Positions 1-6,855 of a stretch of 26,124 nt of DNA are shown here, in pieces. Below the pieces are notes generated by a model, which did no database searches, was not told the origin of the DNA, and was given only the letters and a program-made list of their open reading frames with translations. A program made the position numbers and the translations under genes. Source of the stretch: an uncultured Clostridia bacterium (lineage in GTDB: Bacteria; Bacillota; Clostridia; UBA1381); the NCBI GenBank assembly GCA_959602045.1, contig CAUGRT010000039.1, forward strand, positions 1 through 26,124, read 5' to 3'. Each line of letters starts with the position of its first letter. The stretch's first letter is position 1.

Positions 1-5
1 GTGAA

Positions 6-99
6 CTCCTTTTTGTCAAACCTCATTTTTGTTACTTAACAGGAATGCTCCTATTCGCAGCCTTTATTATTTATAACACAAACAAGATAATTTATTATA
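6..99 (-). promoter_or_regulatory. Leader of a leftward gene starting just outside the window
   Basis: On the minus strand, AAAAGGAG (complement of 6-13) is a good Shine-Dalgarno sequence whose start codon would fall just left of base 1. A minus-strand TATAAT lies at 94-99. No convincing -35 is seen 16-18 bp further upstream, so the promoter part is weak. The gene itself is not in the window. Confidence 0.4.
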
Positions 100-203
100 C
101 CACATATTTATCGTTTTTTTCCATAGTTTGAGTATAATTTTTCGGATTTTGTAGAAATTTCAATTATTATCAGCCGATTTGATGAAATTATTTGATAAAA
201 CAG

Positions 204-232
204 ATGACAAACTCAAAAATCTATGGTATAAT
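204..232 (+). promoter_or_regulatory. Rightward sigma-A-like promoter without an obvious gene
   Basis: ATGACA (204-209), a 17-bp spacer and a perfect TATAAT (227-232) form a plausible sigma-A promoter. It fires rightward into the AAATGAAAC repeats and then meets the convergent SLH gene. No plus-strand CDS follows, so it may be a remnant of a lost element or drive a short non-coding RNA. Confidence 0.45.
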
Positions 233-256
233 GTAGGAAGAATGTTGATAGAGCAA

Positions 257-304
257 AAATGAAACCGGGCAACATTAAATGAAACTGCCAATAAAAAATG
301 AAAC
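257..304 (+). repeat. Three iterated AAATGAAAC 9-mers, about 20-bp period
   Basis: Identical copies of AAATGAAAC occur at 257-265, 277-285 and 296-304, so starts are 20 and 19 bp apart, about two helical turns. They sit immediately downstream of a rightward promoter. Iterated short repeats beside an outward or inward promoter occur at ends of IS21-family elements, and also as multi-copy operators. No transposase is present, so neither reading is proven. Confidence 0.5.
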
Positions 305-336
305 CGAAAGGCTTTTTTACAGCGATAAAAATCAGC

Positions 337-374
337 CACATGCAAAACTCCAAAGGCAGAGAGCATTGCATGTG
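337..374 (-). terminator. Terminator-like hairpin after the SLH operon
   Basis: CACATGCAA (337-345) and TTGCATGTG (366-374) are perfect 9-bp inverted arms with a 20-nt loop, 42 bp past the stop of the SLH gene in its direction of transcription. On the minus strand the stem is followed within a few bases by ATTTTTA. The large loop and short U tract make it a moderate terminator candidate for the leftward operon. Confidence 0.5.
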
Positions 375-415
375 ACCGGTTTTATGAAAATGGGGCGGAT
401 ATTTGCACCGGAGTA

Positions 416-1546
416 TCACTGCTCCGCGTAGTCGGAAAGTCTTATCATAACGGAAGCAAGCTGCGCTCGCGTTAAATTTCCGTGAGGATCAATAAGTCCG
501 TTGTCGTGACCTTTAATAAGCCCCATTTCATAGCATATTGCCATATATTCTTTTGCATAGTCCGAAATTTCTTCATAATCGCTGTGGTTTTTGATTTCAT
601 CGGAAGTATTGGGCAGCGGAATGTTTTTATAATTCAGATAGCGTACAATCATGGCTGAAATTTGTTCACGGGTAACAGAATTGTCGGGAGCAAATTCCGT
701 TTCGCTGATTCCTTTTACAATACTGTTTTCAGCGCCCCAGGAAACATAATTCGCATAGTATTGATCTGCCGAAACATCGGTAAAGCCCGATTCTGCGCTT
801 TCGATGCTGTCTTTTGAAAATCTTCCGAGAACTGTAACAGCCATCGCCCTTGTGACTGTTCCTTCAGGATCAAAAAGCGTATCCGAAACACCGGTAAACA
901 GCCCGTTTTCAACACCACCGTAAATATCGTCTTTTGCCCAGTGACCGTCAATGTCCGTAAATTTCTTGTCGGAATAAGGCTTTGAGGTGTCCGGTAAGGT
1001 TATGTCCGGTTTTTTTGTGCTGCCGCCGGAACTGCCGCCGCTGCCGGAACCTCCGCCCGGAGAGCCGCCCGAACGAGTTATGGTTACGGTAAAGGGCTTT
1101 GATGAGGTGTTACCGCTCGTTTTGTTGTTTTCATCAACGGTTACAATTTTTGATTCAACTAATGAAATCGTTCTCCCGGCACTTCCGCTGTATGAATAAT
1201 TTAATGTTGCTATTTTTTGTTTTCCGGCACTGTATTTATTGGTGTTTGAAAAAAATCCAAAATAAAGACAACCGTCTTTCGTGGTCTGCACTTTGGGCTC
1301 ATTCTTTAATTCATCCGAAAATACAAGTGATGAAAATTCCACATCACTTTGTGACGGCTTTATGCCAAATTCAGCTCCTGCAAATACGGCATCGGTTTCC
1401 AGATAAATATCAAAGGAAATTTCCTTATCATTTTTACCGAGAGCGATGCTGGTATCCGATGGTGTGATTTGTGCCGCATAGGCAGAAAAAGACGAAAAAC
1501 AAAGAGTGACAGCAACAGTCAGCAGCTTTTTTGTAAATCTGTTCAT
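416..1546 (-). CDS. Surface anchor protein: cohesin-like module plus three SLH repeats
   Basis: A 376-residue exported protein. Residues 1-25 form a Sec signal peptide ending in AYAA. Residues about 27-155 are a beta-rich cohesin-like module (FAGAEFGI, then LYFGFFS and IATLNYSYSG). A Gly/Ser-rich linker (about 160-178) leads to three S-layer homology repeats (about 195-240, 255-300, 320-370) with the signature turns VTRA (231-234), VTRE (291-294) and LTRA (358-361). SLH triplets are known to bind pyruvylated secondary cell-wall polymer, so the protein should sit on the cell surface with its cohesin-like face outward. The start at 1546 is chosen over an upstream in-frame ATG at 1597 because of AAGGAGGA just before it and the signal peptide right after it. 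It is last in an operon whose other members carry dockerins, so I infer it is the cell-wall anchor of the complex. The cohesin call is by pattern and fold, not by a search. Confidence 0.85.
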   Translation of the reverse strand: MNRFTKKLLTVAVTLCFSSFSAYAAQITPSDTSIALGKNDKEISFDIYLETDAVFAGAEFGIKPSQSDVEFSSLVFSDELKNEPKVQTTKDGCLYFGFFSNTNKYSAGKQKIATLNYSYSGSAGRTISLVESKIVTVDENNKTSGNTSSKPFTVTITRSGGSPGGGSGSGGSSGGSTKKPDITLPDTSKPYSDKKFTDIDGHWAKDDIYGGVENGLFTGVSDTLFDPEGTVTRAMAVTVLGRFSKDSIESAESGFTDVSADQYYANYVSWGAENSIVKGISETEFAPDNSVTREQISAMIVRYLNYKNIPLPNTSDEIKNHSDYEEISDYAKEYMAICYEMGLIKGHDNGLIDPHGNLTRAQLASVMIRLSDYAEQ

Positions 1547-1561
1547 AATATCCTCCTTGCA

Positions 1562-1597
1562 TTGCAGGGCTGTATTAAAAAATATACAGCCCTGCAA
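1562..1597 (-). promoter_or_regulatory. Strong intercistronic hairpin before the SLH anchor gene
   Basis: Perfect 14-bp arms (1562-1575 and 1584-1597) enclose an 8-nt loop between the stop of the LRR gene (1609) and the start of the anchor gene (1546). On the transcript the hairpin ends about 3 nt before the AAGGAGGA ribosome site. No U tract follows, so it is not a standard terminator. It could stabilise or delimit processed mRNA, or tune anchor expression against the upstream genes. Confidence 0.7.
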
Positions 1598-1608
1598 AAG
1601 TACATGAA

Positions 1609-4083
1609 TTATTTAGTAAAGTTTAGCCAAATTGCCATATAATCTTCTATGTCAATTCTATTATCACCATTAAAGTCGCATTTTGATGCGATACTCCAAT
1701 TGGCACTGTTCATATCAGCTCGATAATAAAGCTGTGCTTCTGTAATGTCCAGAAGGTCAACAATCCCATCGCCGTTTACATCGTAGGTGAGCGCATCGGT
1801 AAATGTTGCCTCCGACGGACTGAATCCGTTCACGCTGCCGTATTGTATGTTTTTATCCGAATCCCAGCCCGACACCTTTAAACCGGTAATTTTGAGTGAG
1901 GCGTTTTCCGCATTTACAATTATTTTAGCTATAGCGGTTGACGGGGCGGAAGAAAACAGATTGCCATCGGCATTTAAAAATCCCAGAACCGCGGTACCGG
2001 TGTATTTACCGCCGCCGGTTTCACCGCTTATATCACCGATTACGGTAAATCCGTTATTACCGCTGATTTTGACATCATCGGTTGACGTTTCAAAGGTCAG
2101 CTGAATATTTGCGATTCTTGAAGCCTCCGAAAGCGAAAGCGTGAAATATGATTTTCCTTTTTCGGCTGCAATTTTGTCTGCTGTCAATGCAGCTTTTGTT
2201 TCTATTTTCTCATTTGCCGGTTCAGGAGACTCGGAGTCCGTAACCGTAATCAGGCAATATGCGCTGACACCGTTAGCGGCTGATGCTGTGATTTTTGCAC
2301 TGCCTGCCGAAACAGCTGTTACAACGCCCTTGCTGTCAACCGCTGCAACAGCGCTATCCGAGCTTTCCCAAAGGATGGATTTGTCTGCTGCGGTTTGCGG
2401 AAGTACGGTAGCCGATAACTGAAGCTTGTCGCCTTTTTTCATAGCTGCGGAGGATTTATTCAACATGACGTTTGTTACTTTATCGTCATCTCCTCCGGAT
2501 ATTGAAGAATCAATTACAGCGAAATAGCCTAAACGGTTTGTCTGTACAGTAAAGGTTTTGCTTACCTGTGACGATGAAATTTCCGAAACCGCACCGTCAT
2601 CGTAAAAATACAGCTTTGCATTTTTTGAGTATCCGTCGGGGATCCCGATACTTACTGTATATTCACCGTCCTTAATATCGGGGTTTGCCGAAATTCTATA
2701 TACGCTCAAAGCTCCGTCGGAGGATTGAGCCTTAAAGGCGCTGTACTCACTGCCTGAATAAACTTCTTCCGCAGAAAGATATGAGTTAATCGAAAATTCG
2801 CCCTCAACCTTTACTTTTTTATCAAGATTAATTAAATAGAAATTTCCGAAGTCAACGGAATCCAGCTTGGATACATCGTCAAGAATTTCATATTGATAGC
2901 CCCAGTCGGAAACATTATTCATTGCCCACCGTTCACCGTTTGAACCTTTTTCAACATATACAATAAGCGTTTTCGGGCTGTCAGGGAACATATCATATGC
3001 TCCGAGGGTATCATCATTCGGGAATCCCGTAACACTTGAGGGGATTACCACTCTCTGTAAATTAGTGCAGCCCTCGAATGCCGCAAGCGTTATATTGACA
3101 AGTCCATCGGGAAGAATCAGATTTGTCAGTGATTTGCAGTCTGCAAAAGCATACATTTCAATATTTGTCGCTGCCTGTGGGAACTCTATCTGAGAGAGAC
3201 TGGTGCAGCCTTTAAAGATACTGTGCGGTATGCTTGTCATATTTTTCGGGAGTTTAATCTGCGTAAGCTTTTTGCAATCCTCGAACGCGCCGGAGTCGAG
3301 CTTCTCAACAGTATCGGGAATGGTAACATCGGTCAATCCTGTATTTTCAAAAGCATTGCCGCCGATAATTTTTACTGTTTCGGGTATGCTTATATCGGTA
3401 AGCTTTTCGGCATGGCTAAAAGCGCTTGCCCATATCCGATTTACGGTTCTGCCGTTGACGCTTTCGGGAATCGCGTATGCACCGGATCTGCCGCTCGGAT
3501 AAGCGGTCAAAGTCAGGTTTGGATCATCATACTGAGGTGTACCCTCATTCACCCAAGGTCCAAACATAACGCCGTTTTCATCAGTGAAATAGTATGGATT
3601 TTTGGGGTGAACCGTTATTTTGTCCATACTGGTGCAGCCTTTGAATACATTTGCCGTTACATAAGTTGCCACTGCCGGAATTTCACACTCTGTAAGCTTG
3701 GGGCAATTTGCAAAAGCACTCAAACGGATAATCATATCCGCACCGTCTGTCGGATCTTCAAAAATTACACGCTCAAGCTCGGTGCAACCGTCAAATGCAT
3801 GGTAGCCGATAACCTGCACACTGCCCGGAATCGTTACGCTCGTTATATTGTCGTTATTTAAAAATGCGTTTCCGGCAATAACGGTAACGGTATCGGGAAT
3901 TTTAATATCTCCTCCGTCTCCGTAATATCCTCGAAGCTCTCCATCTTGTATATTTGCGCCGATCAGACCGTCATTTCCGGCGGATACACTGACGGTAAAT
4001 CCCGTCAGTATAGCCGAAACGATTGTCAGCATAGCCGCAATCATCATCAGCGTAGATAATTTGTATAAGATTTTATTCTTCAT
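1609..4083 (-). CDS. Secreted BspA-type LRR protein with Big_2, cohesin-like and dockerin domains
   Basis: An 824-residue exported protein. A signal peptide with a long hydrophobic core ends near residue 35 (VSVSA). Residues about 40-370 carry BspA/LRR_5 leucine-rich repeats with recurring AF-x2-C and IP-x2-V motifs. After a linking beta region come a Big_2 bacterial Ig-like domain (about 536-615), a cohesin-like module (about 630-765) and a C-terminal dockerin (767-824). The dockerin has two calcium loops, DVNGDGIVDLLD and DFNGDNRIDIED. BspA-type repeats are known in surface and adhesion proteins. The dockerin suggests calcium-dependent docking onto a cohesin, presumably of the neighbouring anchor. 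The start has AAAGGAG 5-6 bp upstream. It lies 12 bp downstream of the preceding gene in the operon. The tail has the same module order as the divergent protease. Confidence 0.88.
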   Translation of the reverse strand: MKNKILYKLSTLMMIAAMLTIVSAILTGFTVSVSAGNDGLIGANIQDGELRGYYGDGGDIKIPDTVTVIAGNAFLNNDNITSVTIPGSVQVIGYHAFDGCTELERVIFEDPTDGADMIIRLSAFANCPKLTECEIPAVATYVTANVFKGCTSMDKITVHPKNPYYFTDENGVMFGPWVNEGTPQYDDPNLTLTAYPSGRSGAYAIPESVNGRTVNRIWASAFSHAEKLTDISIPETVKIIGGNAFENTGLTDVTIPDTVEKLDSGAFEDCKKLTQIKLPKNMTSIPHSIFKGCTSLSQIEFPQAATNIEMYAFADCKSLTNLILPDGLVNITLAAFEGCTNLQRVVIPSSVTGFPNDDTLGAYDMFPDSPKTLIVYVEKGSNGERWAMNNVSDWGYQYEILDDVSKLDSVDFGNFYLINLDKKVKVEGEFSINSYLSAEEVYSGSEYSAFKAQSSDGALSVYRISANPDIKDGEYTVSIGIPDGYSKNAKLYFYDDGAVSEISSSQVSKTFTVQTNRLGYFAVIDSSISGGDDDKVTNVMLNKSSAAMKKGDKLQLSATVLPQTAADKSILWESSDSAVAAVDSKGVVTAVSAGSAKITASAANGVSAYCLITVTDSESPEPANEKIETKAALTADKIAAEKGKSYFTLSLSEASRIANIQLTFETSTDDVKISGNNGFTVIGDISGETGGGKYTGTAVLGFLNADGNLFSSAPSTAIAKIIVNAENASLKITGLKVSGWDSDKNIQYGSVNGFSPSEATFTDALTYDVNGDGIVDLLDITEAQLYYRADMNSANWSIASKCDFNGDNRIDIEDYMAIWLNFTK

Positions 4084-4095
4084 ATCTGCTCCTTT

Positions 4096-5736
4096 TTAGA
4101 AATCGCTTAAATTATTGAAAATGTCTATGTAATCCTGAATATCAACTTTATTGTCGCCGTTGACATCCATAGCATTTGCTTTTTCAGCCCAGTTTGCATC
4201 CGCTGATGTTGCCTGATAATATCTCTGTGCCTCGGTGATGTCGATAATATCAACGGTACCGTCGTTATTTACATCATAACTCGGAACGAATACGCTTGCG
4301 GAAGATGTCCCGATTGTAACCGTACCGTTCATGGTCGATTCATCTTCGCTAACAACGCCTGCTGTTTTAACATCGGATATTTCCGCTGTGATATTTCCCT
4401 TTGCACTGTCCTTTAACGGAACGGAGATTTCAGCAAGCTTTGTTTTCTCGCTTGAAGAAAATCCCGTAACGTTTCCTGTAATGCCCATATATGCCTTCAA
4501 TACAAGCTTTTCGCCGTCTGCTGCCCAGGAGGATGATCTGCTGGTGAATTGATCGTTTGATCCAATGATTTCGCCCTGCTCAACCTTTGCCGAATCGAAG
4601 GATACTTTCAAAAGAACGGTATTCACATTCTCCGCATTGTCAAGATAAATGCCGTAAACTGCTTTTCCATCCTTAACTTCAGGCTCTGCCGCAATTGAAA
4701 CGGCTGCCGAAACTGTTTTTACTTCCGGTTCTGCGCCTGCAACGGTGATTGTTGTATTTTCGGGGGTGTAGTATTTCGTATACGTTGATGTGGATTCAAA
4801 AGCTTTTGCAACAGCATCGTTTTTCACAATGACTTTGCTGCCTGCGTTCATGTCGGTGCATACCTCTGAACCAAGCGACGGGGCGGTTTCGTGTTCCAAT
4901 ACGATTTGCTCAATGGCTTTCATTCCGTTGAATGTAAATCCGCCCAGGCTTGTTACAGTAGACGGAACCGTAACCTTTTTCAAAACTGCATTGCTTCTGA
5001 AAACATGCATTGCGGTAGAGGTGATTGCCTTTCCGTTGACTTCTGCCGGTATGGTGTATTCGGTTTCGGTTTTTCCGCCCGGATACACAACCATCACGGC
5101 ATTATCTCCACTTACGTTGTAAAGAATATTATCCACAGCCGCAAAGTTTTGCGCACCCTCCTTCATAGTGATGGATGTAAGCGCGTCGCAGCCGTATAAG
5201 AAATTATATCTTGTTGTGCTGAGTCTTGCAGGAAGCTCGATGGATGTAAGCGCCGTACAATCTGCAAAAGCATTTGCATTAATCGTCAGCGATGTGGTAG
5301 TATCATCGGCGAAATTAACAGTATCGAGTGCGCTGCATCCCAAAAATGCATTTGATGAAATCATATCTACAGAGCCCGGAATTGTGACCTTCTTCAGTGA
5401 GGTACAATCTGAAAATGCACTTACTCCGATGTCTGTATATCCTTCGGGGATTGTAACTCCGGTAACGTTTTCATTGCCGTGAAATGCTTCGCCTACCGTG
5501 GTTATCGGATACACTGTTCCGTCAATTTCGGCAGTGGTGGGAAGTGTAATTTCTCCGCCTTTGCCATTATATGCCGATACGCTCACAACATAGGGGGATG
5601 AATAGCCGGATTTTGAACGGTCAATGGTAAAATCTCCAACCGTAGTAGACGCTGCATTTACACCGACAGCGCTTATTCCCATAAGCACACCTGCCGAACA
5701 TATCGTTATCATTGTTTTTTTAAATAAATTTTTCAT
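4096..5736 (-). CDS. Secreted BspA-type LRR protein with cohesin-like and dockerin domains
   Basis: A 546-residue exported protein. A signal peptide (about 1-28) precedes BspA/LRR_5 repeats (about 35-330) with typical IP-x2-V and AF-x2-C elements. A cohesin-like module (about 339-478) follows, then a dockerin (487-546) with loops DVNNDGTVDIID and DVNGDNKVDIQD. The cohesin-like module closely resembles that of the upstream 260-residue protein: both share LKAY-x-G-x-TG, then GFSS and a TAEIS or TAAVS strand. It has no Big_2 domain, unlike the other LRR protein. The start follows a GGAG about 8 bp upstream, 15 bp after the previous gene, so the genes are almost certainly co-transcribed. I infer a surface recognition or scaffold role; the ligand is unknown. 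Confidence 0.88.
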   Translation of the reverse strand: MKNLFKKTMITICSAGVLMGISAVGVNAASTTVGDFTIDRSKSGYSSPYVVSVSAYNGKGGEITLPTTAEIDGTVYPITTVGEAFHGNENVTGVTIPEGYTDIGVSAFSDCTSLKKVTIPGSVDMISSNAFLGCSALDTVNFADDTTTSLTINANAFADCTALTSIELPARLSTTRYNFLYGCDALTSITMKEGAQNFAAVDNILYNVSGDNAVMVVYPGGKTETEYTIPAEVNGKAITSTAMHVFRSNAVLKKVTVPSTVTSLGGFTFNGMKAIEQIVLEHETAPSLGSEVCTDMNAGSKVIVKNDAVAKAFESTSTYTKYYTPENTTITVAGAEPEVKTVSAAVSIAAEPEVKDGKAVYGIYLDNAENVNTVLLKVSFDSAKVEQGEIIGSNDQFTSRSSSWAADGEKLVLKAYMGITGNVTGFSSSEKTKLAEISVPLKDSAKGNITAEISDVKTAGVVSEDESTMNGTVTIGTSSASVFVPSYDVNNDGTVDIIDITEAQRYYQATSADANWAEKANAMDVNGDNKVDIQDYIDIFNNLSDF

Positions 5737-5751
5737 AGCATATTCTCCATT

Positions 5752-6534
5752 CTAATTATTGATTGTTGCTTTATCGGCAAGCGAAGTCATTGAGTCGATA
5801 CAATCCCATATCATAAGGGATACGGTTTTAGCTTTATCGAAGCTTGCCGCATTTGCGGATATTTCATTTTCGCCTTGTTTTAATTCAACACTTTCTTTAT
5901 GAAATTTTATCAGACTGCCCTTGTCGTCATACGACGCATAAATAACATCAGCTTTACGGTCATTGGCAGAAAGAATATTCACTTTATTTTTATCAAAGCT
6001 CAAAATACTGCATTCGTTTATTCTGTATTTCACAGTGTTGTCGGATACGGAAACAGTACCTTTTACGGCATTGCCGGCGAGTTGCGTAACGCCGGCGCAG
6101 GATGCACCCGATACCGCTGCCGTTACTTCGCCTGTTTGAGAAACGGCAATCGGAATTGAAATTTGCGCAATCTTGATTTTATCATCGGATGAAAAACCGA
6201 CTTTCTGTCCCGTTCTGCCTAAGTAAGCTTTTAACGAAGCCGGGGATTCTCTGTCCCATTTACTATGCGCTATATCAAAGCAATCATTCTCTGTAACGCT
6301 CACCGCTCCTGTTTCGTTTGAAGTGAAATCTACCTCAAACATCAGTGTACTCAGATAATTTGCGTGCTCAATATACACATCATAATCAATTCCGTCAGCC
6401 GTTCTTTTTGGCTCAAGTGTAAGCGTTGCTGATGGATATTGATCTGCTTGCGCCGTTACCGGAACCGCTGTAATATTTGCGGACAAAAGCAGTACAGCCG
6501 CAAGCAATCCTGTTATTTTTTTTTGTAATTTCAT
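5752..6534 (-). CDS. Secreted cohesin-like protein without dockerin or anchor
   Basis: A 260-residue exported protein and first gene of the leftward operon. A signal peptide (about 1-30, ending near AQA) precedes a cohesin-like module (about 33-172) closely related to that of the next protein. The C-terminal part (about 173-260) is a beta-rich domain ending in LMIWDCIDSM, resembling an Ig-like domain often found at the ends of clostridial surface proteins. No dockerin, SLH, LPxTG or membrane segment is seen, so it should be released, or held by protein contacts. A free cohesin-like unit could act as adaptor or competitor for dockerins; that is inference. The start is supported by GAGAGGTG before the ATG and by the signal peptide. 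Confidence 0.8.
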   Translation of the reverse strand: MKLQKKITGLLAAVLLLSANITAVPVTAQADQYPSATLTLEPKRTADGIDYDVYIEHANYLSTLMFEVDFTSNETGAVSVTENDCFDIAHSKWDRESPASLKAYLGRTGQKVGFSSDDKIKIAQISIPIAVSQTGEVTAAVSGASCAGVTQLAGNAVKGTVSVSDNTVKYRINECSILSFDKNKVNILSANDRKADVIYASYDDKGSLIKFHKESVELKQGENEISANAASFDKAKTVSLMIWDCIDSMTSLADKATINN

Positions 6535-6552
6535 CTTGTCACCTCTCTTGAA

Positions 6553-6568
6553 GTTAGCTTTAACTAAC
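6553..6568. promoter_or_regulatory. Dyad site 1, GTTAG-N6-CTAAC
   Basis: GTTAGCTTTAACTAAC is a 16-bp dyad located inside the 5' leader of the leftward operon, 18 bp upstream of its start codon. It matches site 2 at 14 of 16 positions. Either a DNA operator or a small RNA hairpin is possible; the cognate regulator is not evident in the window. Confidence 0.7.
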
Positions 6569-6614
6569 CATGTATTAAAAAATAAAATCTTCTAAAAACA
6601 CATCCCTCCAAATG

Positions 6615-6630
6615 GTTAGCTCAAACTAAC
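6615..6630. promoter_or_regulatory. Dyad site 2, GTTAG-N6-CTAAC
   Basis: GTTAGCTCAAACTAAC lies 62 bp from site 1, about six helical turns, which would put two bound dimers on the same DNA face. It is in the transcribed leader of the leftward operon, downstream of the start site predicted near 6696. Confidence 0.7.
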
Positions 6631-6647
6631 TATAAAACTTTTTAAAA

Positions 6648-6666
6648 GAGCCGATTTGCAAGGCTC
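6648..6666 (-). promoter_or_regulatory. Attenuator-like hairpin in the leftward operon leader
   Basis: On the minus strand GAGCC and GGCTC pair around a 9-nt loop and are followed by TTTTAAAAAGTTTT. It lies about 30 nt after the predicted start site of the leftward operon. The stem is only 5 bp plus a G-U pair, so a weak leader terminator is possible but uncertain. Confidence 0.35.
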
Positions 6667-6702
6667 CAATGTCAGGTCGTCACACCATAATTAACAAAAC
6701 AG

Positions 6703-6731
6703 AGTATAGCACAGCAATTTAACTTTGTCAA
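6703..6731 (-). promoter_or_regulatory. Sigma-A promoter of the leftward surface-complex operon
   Basis: On the minus strand, TTGACA (complement of 6726-6731), a 17-bp spacer and TATACT (complement of 6703-6708) form a near-consensus promoter. Transcription should start near 6696, giving a leader of about 160 nt with dyad sites 1 and 2 and the hairpin at 6648-6666. Confidence 0.82.
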
Positions 6732-6757
6732 TACTATAAAAATTTTTTTGTAGATAC

Positions 6758-6786
6758 TTTACAAATGATTTTATTTATGCTATACT
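6758..6786 (+). promoter_or_regulatory. Sigma-A promoter of the subtilase gene
   Basis: TTTACA (6758-6763), a 17-bp spacer and TATACT (6781-6786) point rightward. Transcription should start near 6793, immediately next to dyad site 3. The promoter faces away from the leftward operon promoter, about 27 bp from it. Confidence 0.82.
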
Positions 6787-6793
6787 TTATCTT

Positions 6794-6809
6794 GTTAGTC
6801 GTCACTAAC
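6794..6809. promoter_or_regulatory. Dyad site 3, GTTAG-N6-CTAAC
   Basis: GTTAGTCGTCACTAAC begins about one base after the predicted start site of the protease gene. That is a classical position for a repressor, and equally places the dyad at the very 5' end of the mRNA. The half-sites are identical to sites 1 and 2 while most of the centre differs, as expected for a protein-binding dyad. Confidence 0.72.
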
Positions 6810-6855
6810 CTTAAATAACGCCAACTTATTTACGAAAGGATTTGCAAAGTAAAAG

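Larger units (their letters stand above)
1..415. other. Intergenic region at the left edge, no credible gene
   Basis: This AT-rich stretch contains no ORF with a ribosome site or recognisable protein; the two short leftward frames in it are low-complexity and overlap regulatory-looking sequence. It holds, from left to right, a ribosome site and -10 box for a gene lying off the left edge, a rightward promoter, three iterated 9-mers and a hairpin behind the SLH gene. Each of these is listed separately. Confidence 0.6.

Noticed and set aside
257..304. CRISPR array
   Set aside because: The three repeats are only 9 bp with spacers of 10-11 bp, far too short for CRISPR repeats and spacers, and no cas gene is present.
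3223..3861. 212-residue plus-strand frame inside the LRR gene
   Set aside because: It is the complementary shadow of a repeat-rich LRR region, with no ribosome site or recognisable domain.
6553..6809. DtxR/IdeR-type metal boxes
   Set aside because: The half-site GTTAG/CTAAC resembles iron-box halves, but those are separated by about one base, whereas here six bases lie between. No metal transporter is nearby.
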